Source of the DNA: an uncultured Bacillota bacterium
GTDB taxonomy: Bacteria; Bacillota_I; Bacilli_A; Erysipelotrichales; Erysipelotrichaceae
Direction of reading: 5' to 3'
DNA: 15,565 nucleotides
Assembly (NCBI GenBank): GCA_949287785.1
Contig: CASEHR010000101.1
Location: forward strand, 1 to 15,565
A model generated the notes under the pieces. That model ran no database searches and had not been told where the DNA came from. It saw nothing but the letters and a program-made list of their open reading frames with translations. Below are positions 1-7,055 of this stretch, one piece after another (positions within the stretch are counted from its first letter, which is position 1; each line of letters starts with the position of its first letter). Made by a program: the position numbers and the translations under genes.

Positions 1-481
1 AGCGCACATAACACGGTCCATCGATCGTGGCGACATGTCTGATCAGTGCTTTGGTCTCATAGTAATCCGAGGCGACGAAGACCCGCATATTGGGAAGTGA
101 GCGCATCAGGGCTATATCCTCGATCGCCTGATGACTGGCACCATCTTCACCAACACTCAGACCGGCATGGGTCGCAACGATCTTGACGTTCAAGCGTGGG
201 TATGCGATCGAATTACGGATGATCTCAAAAGCCCGGCCGGCGGCAAAGACGGCAAAGCTCGATGCGAACGGGATCTTCCCGCTGGCGGCCATACCGGCTG
301 CCATGCCAAGCATATTACACTCGGCGATCCCGGCGTTGAAATGTCTTGCGGGATCGGCTTTCTTCATCTCGGCTGTTTTAGTCGATTTGGACAGATCGGC
401 ATCAAAGACGACAACATCCTTATTTACTTCCGCCAGCTCTTTTAGAGCTTCACCATAAGCAACTCTCGTTTCGTGTTTCAT
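1..481 (-). CDS. Transketolase, C-terminal subunit (partial, 3' end outside window)
   Basis: This is the C-terminal half of a split transketolase, which moves two-carbon ketol units between sugar phosphates in the non-oxidative pentose phosphate pathway. I translated it by hand. About 160 residues are visible, starting MKHETRVAYGEALKELAEVN and running off the left edge. The pyrimidine-binding domain is recognisable from FDADLSKSTKT, then HFNAGIAECNMLGMAAGMA, where the Glu of GIAE is the residue that activates thiamine diphosphate, then FAVFAAGRAFEIIRNSIAYP and THAGLSVGEDGASHQAIEDIA. The position after that Glu is Cys, where most relatives have Gln. The ATG at 481 overlaps the TGA of the upstream N-terminal subunit gene as ATGA, so the two halves are translationally coupled and should form one enzyme. 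A 1-deoxyxylulose-5-phosphate synthase half is unlikely, because the partner is transketolase-like. The identification is secure. The C-terminal domain is not visible. Confidence 0.93.
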   Translation of the reverse strand, partial: MKHETRVAYGEALKELAEVNKDVVVFDADLSKSTKTAEMKKADPARHFNAGIAECNMLGMAAGMAASGKIPFASSFAVFAAGRAFEIIRNSIAYPRLNVKIVATHAGLSVGEDGASHQAIEDIALMRSLPNMRVFVASDYYETKALIRHVATIDGPCYVR

Positions 482-1296
482 GCTTCCTCCTCATCTAATT
501 CAGCCATTGCCTGTTTATATTGTGCTTCATTGGGCGCACTGCCATGCCATGCAGCATCGTTTTCCATAAAGGAAACACCTTTACCCTTTACAGTATGAGC
601 GATGATCACCTGCGGCCGGTCCTTTATCTCAGCCGCATCAGCAAAGGCTTTCCTGATACTGTCAAAATCATGACCGTCACACTCACTCACATAGAGACCA
701 AACGCTTCATATTTCTCTTTGAATGGCGTTGGATCCATGACCTTCTCGATCCGACCATCGATCTGTAGGTGATTGTAATCGAGGATATAAGTTAGATTAT
801 CAAGATGATAATTATGAGCAGCCATCATCGCTTCCCAGATGATCCCCTCTTCACTTTCACCATCACCGACAAGACAATATACATGATGATCATTCCGATC
901 GAGCTTGTTTGCCAAAGCCATGCCGCAGGCAGCGGATGCACCCTGGCCCAATGAACCGGTCGACATATCAACACCTTTCAGGTAACGCATACTCGGATGC
1001 CCTTGTAATCGGGAATCGATCTTGCGGAAACTATGGATATCTTCATCCAACAGACCTTTTTCATCGAGTATCGCATAAAGCAAAGCCGATGCATGACCCT
1101 TGGACAACACAAAGCGATCACGCTCGGTCGTAGCGACATTATCCTTATCGATATCCATCTTCTCCATATAAAGATAAGTGATAATATCGGCAGCACTTAA
1201 AGCCCCACCCGGATGACCACTCTGTGCGCTGTATATCATCTCAATGATCTTCTTGCGGACATTTTTCGCATGTACCTTTAATTCTCTGTTTTCCAT
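478..1296 (-). CDS. Transketolase, N-terminal subunit
   Basis: This is the thiamine-diphosphate-binding half of a split transketolase, 272 aa, and works with the product of the overlapping gene downstream. The N-terminal part has SGHPGGALSAADIITYLY. Then comes SKGHASALLYAIL, a glycine-rich substrate-site stretch STGSLGQGASAACGMALA, and the cofactor motif GDGESEEGIIWEAMMAA, which ends at DYNHLQIDG (the GDG...N motif that holds Mg and diphosphate). The length fits the usual 270-285 aa of split N-terminal subunits. I chose the ATG at 1296 (MENRELKVHAKN) because a GTGAGGT Shine-Dalgarno site lies 8 bases before it and family members begin this way. The frame stays open to 1329, but that extension has no ribosome site. 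No thiamine (TPP) riboswitch was seen upstream. It shares its downstream end with the C-terminal subunit gene (ATGA overlap). Confidence 0.95.
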   Translation of the reverse strand: MENRELKVHAKNVRKKIIEMIYSAQSGHPGGALSAADIITYLYMEKMDIDKDNVATTERDRFVLSKGHASALLYAILDEKGLLDEDIHSFRKIDSRLQGHPSMRYLKGVDMSTGSLGQGASAACGMALANKLDRNDHHVYCLVGDGESEEGIIWEAMMAAHNYHLDNLTYILDYNHLQIDGRIEKVMDPTPFKEKYEAFGLYVSECDGHDFDSIRKAFADAAEIKDRPQVIIAHTVKGKGVSFMENDAAWHGSAPNEAQYKQAMAELDEEEA

Positions 1297-1328
1297 AATA
1301 TACCTCACATTAACTATATGATAGCACA

Positions 1329-1357
1329 AATAAAAAACGGTTTTATCATCACCGTTT
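1329..1357 (-). terminator. Candidate hairpin with T-tract upstream of transketolase
   Basis: AAACGGT (1335-1341) pairs with ACCGTTT (1351-1357) around a 9-base loop. Read on the minus strand, the stem is followed at once by TTTTTTATTTG, which is the form of an intrinsic terminator. It lies between the exporter operon, which already has its own terminator at 1473-1503, and the transketolase start. It could be a second safety terminator or an attenuator in a transketolase leader. The sequence does not decide between these. Confidence 0.5.
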
Positions 1358-1472
1358 ACGATATGACCGTTATTACATCCATACCCGCTTATCGGATCTA
1401 TAAAGAGATGACGGTCTTTTTATATCCTGATCATCTTTCATCATACTTGTTTAAAAAAGAGATCATCTTTAC

Positions 1473-1503
1473 AAAAAGGCTGACCTTGCGGTCAGACCTT
1501 TTA
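1473..1503 (-). terminator. Rho-independent terminator of the ABC exporter operon
   Basis: On the minus strand, AAAAGG, a TC internal loop and TGACC pair through a GCAA (GNRA-type) tetraloop with GGTCA, a bulged G and CCTTTT, and the T-tract reads CCTTTTTG. The hairpin begins at the TAA stop codon (1501-1503) of the last exporter gene, so the stop is part of the stem base. Confidence 0.85.
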
Positions 1504-3312
1504 TTCTTCAAATTGTGAATTATACAGTTTTGCATAGAAACCATCTTTAGCAAGTAAAGTTTCATGGTCTCCTACTTCAACGATATCACCATCGTTAAGG
1601 ACGATGATCACATCGGCGTTCTTGATCGTACTCAATCGGTGAGCGATGACAAATGATGTCCTGCCTTTCATGAGATCTTCCATACTCTTTTGGATCAGCT
1701 CTTCCGTTCTTGTGTCGACCGATGAAGTAGCTTCATCCAGGATCAGGATCTTGGGATCTTTCAAGAAAGCACGGGCGATCGTCAACAGTTGTTTCTGGCC
1801 TTGAGATATCGCGCTTGATTCCTCGTTGATCTCGGTATCATAGCCATTATCCAAAGTCTTTATAAAATGATCGACATGCGCCATCTTACATGCCTCATAG
1901 ATCTCTTCGTCACTGGCATCAGGGTGGCCATAACGAATGTTTTCCTTGATCGTTCCGCTATATAACCAGGCATCCTGTAATACCATACCGAACAATGACC
2001 GGAGATCATGTCTTGTGAAATCCCTGATATCATGACCATCGATATAGATCGTACCGCCATTGAGCTCATAAAAACGCATCAGCAATTTGACAAGCGTCGT
2101 CTTACCGGCGCCGGTCGGTCCGACGATGGCGACGTTCTTGCCCGGTTCGACATACATACTGAAATCATGGATGATGATCTTATCAGGATCATAGCCAAAG
2201 CGGACGTTTTCAAAGCAGACATTGCCTTTGATCGTGATCTCACCTTTTTCATCAGTGATCTTTACCGGATCTTTGGTATCCTCGATCTCTTCTTCAGCAT
2301 CCAACACTTCAAAGATCCTCTCGGCTGCGGCCGTCATCGATTGGATGACATTCAAGATCTGGGCCACTTGCGTGATCGGCTGATTGAGTTGTCGGACATA
2401 TTGGACAAAGGCCTGGATATCACCGATCGGCATCCGACCGTTGATAACTTCGATACCTCCGACAAGGCAGACCAGGACATAACCGAGATTGCCTAGGAAA
2501 TTGGTGATCGGATGCATGACTGTTGCTAAGAATTGTGACTTGTAAGCAGTATTGTATAACTTGTCATTCAATTCATCGAATTCCTTTATCGATGTATCTT
2601 CGTAGTTGAAGGTCTTGACGATCGTATGACCACTGTACATCTCTTCGACATAACCATTCACATCACCCAGATACGCCTGTTGAGCATAGAAGTACTTCTG
2701 GCTCTTCTTGACGATAAAGCTCGCAAAGAAGGCGGTCAGAGGGACGATCAGCAAGGCGATGACCGTCAGTTTAACGCTGATGCTGAGCATCATCCAAAGG
2801 ACGCCGATGACGGTGATGACACTTGAGATGATCTGCTGGATCGTACTGTTGAGGTTAGCCGAGATATTATCGACATCATTAGTGACCCGAGAAAGGATCT
2901 CACCGTGCGTCTGCTTATCAAAATACTTTAACGGTAAGCGGTCGATCTTCTCACTGATCTTCTTACGCAGATCATATGATACACTGGTCGAGATATATGA
3001 GGTAATAAAATTACCCAGGTAATTCAATAAGAAAGACAAAAGATAAAGCGAAGCGAGGATGACCAGGATCCTGAAGATACCGGCAAAATCGATGCCGCCT
3101 GTCCCATTGAACTTATTTACGACCCCTTCAAAAAGCAAGGTCGTCGCACTGCCGAGGACCTTCGGTCCGACGATCGCAATGATCGTCGCCCCGATCGTCA
3201 GACACAAGACGAGAACGATCCGCAAGTAGTAAGGACGCATATAGGCAAACAGGTATCTGATCGTGCCCTTGAAATCTTTTGGTTTTTCGTGAACTCTGTT
3301 TCTTCTAGGCAT
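1501..3312 (-). CDS. ABC exporter subunit with complete catalytic site (heterodimer partner)
   Basis: This 603-aa half-transporter has six membrane helices (about residues 25-320) followed by an ATP-binding domain, as in multidrug or peptide exporters of the bacterial inner membrane. Visible motifs are Walker A GPTGAGKT (398-405), Q-loop Gln446 in FGMVLQ, signature ISQGQKQ (502-508), Walker B ILILDE with catalytic Glu527, and the switch His558 in VIAHR. The signature is ISQGQ instead of LSGGQ. In heterodimeric exporters of the TM287/288, LmrCD and BmrCD type, such a non-canonical signature sits in the subunit that keeps the catalytic Glu, which fits the degenerate partner encoded just upstream. 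The start ATG at 3312 has GGAGGAG 8 bases before it and overlaps the partner gene by 8 bases. The gene ends inside its own terminator. The substrate is unknown. Confidence 0.93.
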   Translation of the reverse strand: MPRRNRVHEKPKDFKGTIRYLFAYMRPYYLRIVLVLCLTIGATIIAIVGPKVLGSATTLLFEGVVNKFNGTGGIDFAGIFRILVILASLYLLSFLLNYLGNFITSYISTSVSYDLRKKISEKIDRLPLKYFDKQTHGEILSRVTNDVDNISANLNSTIQQIISSVITVIGVLWMMLSISVKLTVIALLIVPLTAFFASFIVKKSQKYFYAQQAYLGDVNGYVEEMYSGHTIVKTFNYEDTSIKEFDELNDKLYNTAYKSQFLATVMHPITNFLGNLGYVLVCLVGGIEVINGRMPIGDIQAFVQYVRQLNQPITQVAQILNVIQSMTAAAERIFEVLDAEEEIEDTKDPVKITDEKGEITIKGNVCFENVRFGYDPDKIIIHDFSMYVEPGKNVAIVGPTGAGKTTLVKLLMRFYELNGGTIYIDGHDIRDFTRHDLRSLFGMVLQDAWLYSGTIKENIRYGHPDASDEEIYEACKMAHVDHFIKTLDNGYDTEINEESSAISQGQKQLLTIARAFLKDPKILILDEATSSVDTRTEELIQKSMEDLMKGRTSFVIAHRLSTIKNADVIIVLNDGDIVEVGDHETLLAKDGFYAKLYNSQFEE

Positions 3313-5464
3313 TGGCTAACTCCTCCGCTGAAAGTTGTGAAAGGGCGATCTCTTTATAGACCTGGCAATCGGCAAGCAGTTCTTTATGCGTGCCGATACC
3401 GGCGATCTTGCCTTCATCCAAAACGACGATCTTATCGGCATCGCGGATCGTCGAGATCCTTTGTGCAACGATGATGACAGTCGCTTTTTTAGCACTGGTC
3501 ATCACATCGAGGGCCTTGCGCAGTTTCTTGTCCGTCGCATAGTCCAGGGCACTGAAAGAGTCATCGAATATATAGATATTGCTGTCTTTGGCCAGCGCTC
3601 TTGCGATCGAAAGACGCTGTCTTTGACCACCTGATACATTGGTACCGCCTTGGACGATCTCACTTTCTAAGCCCAAGGCATTCTCTTCAACGATCTCTCT
3701 TGATTGAGAGACGTCGATCGCTGTATTCAAAGTCTTGTCATCGATATGCCGGCCGAATTCGATATTGGATCTGATCGTTCCGGAAAATAAAACGGCTTTC
3801 TGCGGTACATAACCGATATTCTCCCGGATATCTTTTTGCCGATAAGCACGGATATCCGTGCCGTTATAGGTTATCCTTCCCTCCGTTACATCAAACAAGC
3901 GTAAGATCAGCTTGACGATCGTACTCTTGCCGCTGCCGGTCGAACCGATGAAAGCGACCGTCTCATTAGGTTTGATGTCAAAACTGATATGTTCTAAGAC
4001 CGGCTCGTCAGCACCGGGGTAGGCAAAGCTGACATCTTCAAAAGCCAAGGTACCGGTGCGTTTGGGCATATCCTTCGGATCATCCGGATCCAGGATCGCA
4101 TCCTTTGTATCCAGTACTTCAAAGATCCTGCGGACACTGACCAAGGCCCTGGGGATCATGACCCAGATCATCGCTACGATCATAAAGCTCATGAGGACCT
4201 GCATCGCATACTGGATGAAAGCCATGATCTCACCGACACTGATCGCATCGATATTGACCTGCTTGGATCCAAACCAGACGACTAAGACTGTCGTCATATT
4301 CATGATAAACATCAGAAACGGCATGATGAGCGACATTGCCCTGGACACGAAAAGATCGGTCCGACGGTATTCGTTATTCGCATCATCGAAACGTTTTTCT
4401 TCCGCTTTTTGTGAATTGAAAGCCCTGATCACAAGCATACCGTCCAAAAACTCCCGCATGACCCGGTTAAGACGGTCGACAAGACCCTGGATCTTGGCAA
4501 ATTTCGGCACCGCCACGATCAGGGCGATGATCATGACACCGATGATAAAGGCCAAAGCCAGACCCAAGATCCAAATAAGATCAGGATAGCGCAGGACCTT
4601 TGTGATCGATACGATCCCCATCATCGGGGCGATGAGGATGATCCGACACATCATCTGGACGAGCTGCTGTAATTGCGTGACATCATTGGTCGTCCTGGTG
4701 ATAAGACTGCTCAAAGACAGTTTATCCATATCACTGGTCGCCAGACTCTGGACTTTTTTAAAGACATCATGGCGCACATTGGCCGCCACTTTAGCCGCCA
4801 GCCTTGTCGCCATATACGTCGATACGACTTGAGTAAGCCCGCACAGACCGGCGATCAGAAGCATCGTCAATCCCGTGTGCAGAATGTAGTTGGTCTGCAA
4901 GGTGTCCATCGCCATACCGACCGCTTCGTACTCATCGGCGACATACATGATCGCCATCGTCTCAATACTACTGTCCTGAGCACTCAAGGAACTGCTTATC
5001 TCTTCTTCGATCGCAGCGATCATCGACTCATCACTGTAAAGAGCTCCGATATCTTCGATACCACTTGCATATAAGGAATGAACGATGACCAGCGGCTTAG
5101 CTTCGATATCTGCCAGCTCTTCATCATATCCTTCATTCAAAAGATAGACATCTTCCTTGAATTCGACCAACTGATTGTCGATGACACCTTCCGTACCGCT
5201 TTCGACCAGCGTATAAGAAGCCAGCACCTTCTCTTTATCAGCTTCCGACATAAAAAGCATCATGTCATCAAGGGTACTCTTCCGCACGACCTCAAGCTTG
5301 CTTTCCTCAATGCCACCATATTGAATACCATAGGTGACGATATGGGACATATAGTCCGGCAAAGCCAGATCCAGCTGGACCTGGGTAAAAGTAAGACCCA
5401 GTATAAGCAATAATATCCACCAGTAAGGTTTAAGATAACGCCATAATTTTTTTATCGTTTTCAT
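3305..5464 (-). CDS. ABC exporter subunit with degenerate ATP site and large extracellular insertion
   Basis: This 719-aa half-transporter is first of the two exporter genes. Numbering from the ATG, a first membrane helix (about 13-35) is followed by an acidic segment of about 140 residues (roughly 45-190) before the second helix, so TM1-TM2 carries a folded extracytoplasmic domain that the usual 580-600 aa exporters lack. The ATP domain has Walker A GSTGSGKS (507-514), Q555 and a canonical VSGGQ signature (610-614). The catalytic Glu is replaced by Asp (IYIFDD, Asp635) and the switch His by Gln (IIVAQR, Gln668). This is the non-hydrolysing half of a heterodimer. An in-frame TTG lies at 5485. 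I chose the ATG because a -10-like TAAAAT lies 8 bases upstream of it and neither start has a Shine-Dalgarno site. The substrate is unknown. Confidence 0.9.
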   Translation of the reverse strand: MKTIKKLWRYLKPYWWILLLILGLTFTQVQLDLALPDYMSHIVTYGIQYGGIEESKLEVVRKSTLDDMMLFMSEADKEKVLASYTLVESGTEGVIDNQLVEFKEDVYLLNEGYDEELADIEAKPLVIVHSLYASGIEDIGALYSDESMIAAIEEEISSSLSAQDSSIETMAIMYVADEYEAVGMAMDTLQTNYILHTGLTMLLIAGLCGLTQVVSTYMATRLAAKVAANVRHDVFKKVQSLATSDMDKLSLSSLITRTTNDVTQLQQLVQMMCRIILIAPMMGIVSITKVLRYPDLIWILGLALAFIIGVMIIALIVAVPKFAKIQGLVDRLNRVMREFLDGMLVIRAFNSQKAEEKRFDDANNEYRRTDLFVSRAMSLIMPFLMFIMNMTTVLVVWFGSKQVNIDAISVGEIMAFIQYAMQVLMSFMIVAMIWVMIPRALVSVRRIFEVLDTKDAILDPDDPKDMPKRTGTLAFEDVSFAYPGADEPVLEHISFDIKPNETVAFIGSTGSGKSTIVKLILRLFDVTEGRITYNGTDIRAYRQKDIRENIGYVPQKAVLFSGTIRSNIEFGRHIDDKTLNTAIDVSQSREIVEENALGLESEIVQGGTNVSGGQRQRLSIARALAKDSNIYIFDDSFSALDYATDKKLRKALDVMTSAKKATVIIVAQRISTIRDADKIVVLDEGKIAGIGTHKELLADCQVYKEIALSQLSAEELANA

Positions 5465-5472
5465 AGAAGGCA

Positions 5473-5501
5473 ATTTTACGCTCAATGTTTTTCAAATGCA
5501 A
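5473..5501 (-). promoter_or_regulatory. Candidate promoter of the ABC exporter operon
   Basis: On the minus strand, TTGCAT (5501-5496) is followed after 17 bases by TAAAAT (5478-5473). The ATG at 5464 begins 8 bases after the -10 box, which would give a leaderless or nearly leaderless mRNA. The -35 box is a weak match (3 of 6). The 5502-5651 stretch behind it holds no gene. Confidence 0.4.
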
Positions 5502-5591
5502 TAAACCACCTTAAACTTAGCACCTCTTTAGCAGATCACCCGATCCATATAAAAAAGCGATCTGAACATATGTCCGATCATATCGGCTATG

Positions 5592-5627
5592 CATCAGATA
5601 CCGCCTGAATACAGCGGATATCAGATG
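5592..5627. repeat. Imperfect inverted repeat between the 65-aa gene and the exporter operon
   Basis: CATCAGATA-CCGC (5592-5604) can pair with GCGG-ATATC-AGATG (5613-5627) with one mismatch and one bulge, around an 8-base loop. There is no T-tract on either side, so it is not a standard terminator. It lies just downstream of the 65-aa minus-strand gene and could protect a 3' end. A smaller palindrome, CCGAT-CAT-ATCGG, lies at 5574-5586. Confidence 0.5.
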
Positions 5628-5651
5628 ATTTCGATCAGCACCTGATGTCTT

Positions 5652-5849
5652 TTATTTCAAGTTTGCCAAAAGGTCATCAAGACGATCGATCTTATCGGTA
5701 TCCTGATGCAGGATCTCTATCAGTTTGCACCGCTGACATTTCAAGATCATCTCCCTTGATCCGGGCGATGCTTTTAAGTAGGCATCGATCCGATCATCAC
5801 TTAACCCGATTGCTTTAAGATCTTCGATCAGGATATTTCTTGCATCCAT
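5652..5849 (-). CDS. Small conserved cytoplasmic protein, function unknown
   Basis: This 65-aa protein begins MDARNILIEDLKAIGLSDDR. It has no signal peptide or membrane helix and looks fully helical. The C-terminal half, with KCQRCKLIEILHQDTDKIDR followed by LDDLLANL, recalls a group of small unnamed clostridial proteins with an RxLLxELHxxQxxIDxLDxL pattern. That likeness is from memory and is not proof. The start ATG (5849) has no Shine-Dalgarno site, but a good promoter (TAGTCA, 17 bases, TATGAT) ends 6 bases before it, so it is probably translated from a leaderless mRNA. It diverges from the LysR regulator, which may control it. The function is unknown. Confidence 0.72.
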   Translation of the reverse strand: MDARNILIEDLKAIGLSDDRIDAYLKASPGSREMILKCQRCKLIEILHQDTDKIDRLDDLLANLK

Positions 5850-5855
5850 GTCTTA

Positions 5856-5884
5856 ATCATAGGTAAAAATAGTAAAAATGACTA
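5856..5884 (-). promoter_or_regulatory. Promoter of the 65-aa gene (leaderless arrangement)
   Basis: On the minus strand TAGTCA (5884-5879; 4 of 6 to TTGACA) is followed by a 17-base spacer and TATGAT (5861-5856; 5 of 6 to TATAAT). Only TAAGAC separates the -10 box from the ATG at 5849, so transcription should begin at or within a base or two of the start codon. Confidence 0.68.
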
Positions 5885-5920
5885 ATACTTTATTTCTTTG
5901 ATGTGATATGCTTGATATGT

Positions 5921-6811
5921 ATGGAAATAAGAGTACTCAAATACTTTTTAGCCGTCGCACGGGAACAGAATATCACGGCTGCTGCCAATTTTCTGCATTT
6001 GACGCAACCTACGCTTTCAAGACAGATCGCCGACTTAGAAAATGAGCTCGGTGTGAAACTTCTGGAGCGCAAGAGCCATCATGTCGCCCTGACAGCCGAG
6101 GGGCGTCTTTTCCGCAAACGTGCCGAAGAGATCGTCTCCTTGGTCGATAAGACGGAGATGGAATTTAATAACAGTCAGGAGCTTGTCGGTGATGTCTATA
6201 TCGGAAGTGGCGAGACTATTGCTATCGACAAGATCGCCAAGATCATCAAGAGGATCAACGATGTACATCCGGATATCCGTTTCCACTTTCAAAGCGGCAA
6301 TGCCCAGGATACTTTTGACAAGATCGACCGCGGTCTTTTGGACTTCGGGATCGTCATCGAACCGGCTGATGTCACCCGCTATGAAAGCATCGACCTGAAC
6401 AGCTACGATACCTGGGGCGTCATCGTGCGCAGAGATGACCCTTTAGCCCAGAAAAAGAAGATCACTAAAGAAGATCTGCTCAATCGCCGGCTGATCGTCT
6501 CCAAACAGATGCTCAGTGAAGATGATAGGATGTTCCGCGGCTGGTTCGATCAGGACATCAAGACTTTGGACATCGCCGGTTCCTATAACCTTCTATACAA
6601 CGCCTCCATCCTGGTCTTAAACGGTATCGGTATTGCCCTGACCTTGGATAAACTGGCCGACACATCGAAAAAAAGCGGTCTGGTCTTCCGAAGACTCGAA
6701 CCGGTCTTACGCTCAAAGCTCACCCTGATCTATAAACGCTATCAGGTCTTTTCCAAAGCCAGTGAACTATTTCTTAGTGAAGTAAAGAAATATCAGCAGT
6801 TATCCAGCTGA
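5921..6811 (+). CDS. LysR-family transcriptional regulator
   Basis: This 296-aa DNA-binding regulator has the standard LysR plan. The N-terminal winged helix-turn-helix starts MEIRVLKYFLAVAREQNITA; its recognition region is LTQPTLSRQIADLENELGVK, followed by LLERKSHHVALTAEG. A linker helix leads to an effector-binding domain that starts near GDVYIGSGETIAIDKIAKII and ends at residue 296. The length is typical. The start is ATG 5921; a GTG at 5903 is in frame but adds residues not usual for the family. There is no Shine-Dalgarno site, and a weak -10-like TATGCT (5907-5912) lies 8 bases before the ATG. It is divergent from the 65-aa gene over a 71-base spacer, the usual arrangement for a LysR regulator and its target. 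The effector cannot be inferred. The stop TGA forms part of the terminator stem. Confidence 0.95.
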   Translation: MEIRVLKYFLAVAREQNITAAANFLHLTQPTLSRQIADLENELGVKLLERKSHHVALTAEGRLFRKRAEEIVSLVDKTEMEFNNSQELVGDVYIGSGETIAIDKIAKIIKRINDVHPDIRFHFQSGNAQDTFDKIDRGLLDFGIVIEPADVTRYESIDLNSYDTWGVIVRRDDPLAQKKKITKEDLLNRRLIVSKQMLSEDDRMFRGWFDQDIKTLDIAGSYNLLYNASILVLNGIGIALTLDKLADTSKKSGLVFRRLEPVLRSKLTLIYKRYQVFSKASELFLSEVKKYQQLSS

Positions 6812-6819
6812 TCTTTTTT
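6792..6819 (+). terminator. Rho-independent terminator of the LysR gene
   Basis: ATCAGC (6792-6797) pairs with GCTGAT (6807-6812) around a 9-base loop and is followed by CTTTTTTG. The stop codon TGA (6809-6811) lies in the right arm, so the hairpin overlaps the coding end. Confidence 0.78.
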
Positions 6820-6866
6820 GATTTTATGAACGCTTTCATTCCGATCATCTATGTCTTTTTTAGATA

Positions 6867-6886
6867 GGATCATAAGACCATGATCC
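6867..6886. repeat. Perfect inverted repeat, 7-bp arms
   Basis: GGATCAT (6867-6873) and ATGATCC (6880-6886) are perfectly complementary around the loop AAGACC. No T-tract follows on either strand. It lies in the 244-base gene-free stretch between the LysR gene and the HTH/ParB-like gene. No other gene was seen in that stretch; further right it holds the operator-like palindrome and promoter listed separately. Confidence 0.55.
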
Positions 6887-7002
6887 GTGACTTTATAAAA
6901 TGACTACCCGATACAAAACGAAAAATATCGTACCAGATATCCTGAAACAAGGTCGTTTGGACATACGGGATATATTATATGTAAAATACTTGTATATATG
7001 TT

Positions 7003-7036
7003 CATTCTATAGAATGCTTTAAACTGTCGGTATAAA
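7003..7036 (+). promoter_or_regulatory. Candidate promoter with 14-bp perfect palindrome (operator-like)
   Basis: CATTCTATAGAATG (7003-7016) is a perfect 14-base palindrome. It covers the place of the -35 box (7008-7013, TATAGA, a poor match) for a -10 box TATAAA at 7031-7036. Transcription from here would begin about 10 bases before the AAAGGAG ribosome site of the HTH/ParB-like gene. A dyad over the -35 region is a common repressor site. Autoregulation by the gene's own HTH domain is possible but unproven. Confidence 0.5.
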
Positions 7037-7055
7037 ATGCGAACGAAAGGAGTCG

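Noticed and set aside
1297..1500. A thiamine (TPP) riboswitch before the thiamine-dependent transketolase
   Set aside because: I find no CUGAGA-type core or the paired elements of that riboswitch, only two terminator-like hairpins.
2008..2496. A 162-codon plus-strand open frame opposite the second exporter gene
   Set aside because: It is a shadow of the opposite strand. Its Asp/Ile-rich sequence comes from the abundant GATC/GATATC runs, not from a protein family.
4056..4589. A 177-codon plus-strand open frame opposite the exporter gene
   Set aside because: It is antisense to a well-supported ABC exporter gene, has no family likeness and no ribosome site, and its composition mirrors the opposite strand.
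5560..5586. Palindrome-like GATC...ACATATGT...GATC as an operator of the exporter operon
   Set aside because: The two halves are out of register by one base and GATC is very common here, so the symmetry may be chance. It is also about 60 bases or more upstream of the candidate promoter.
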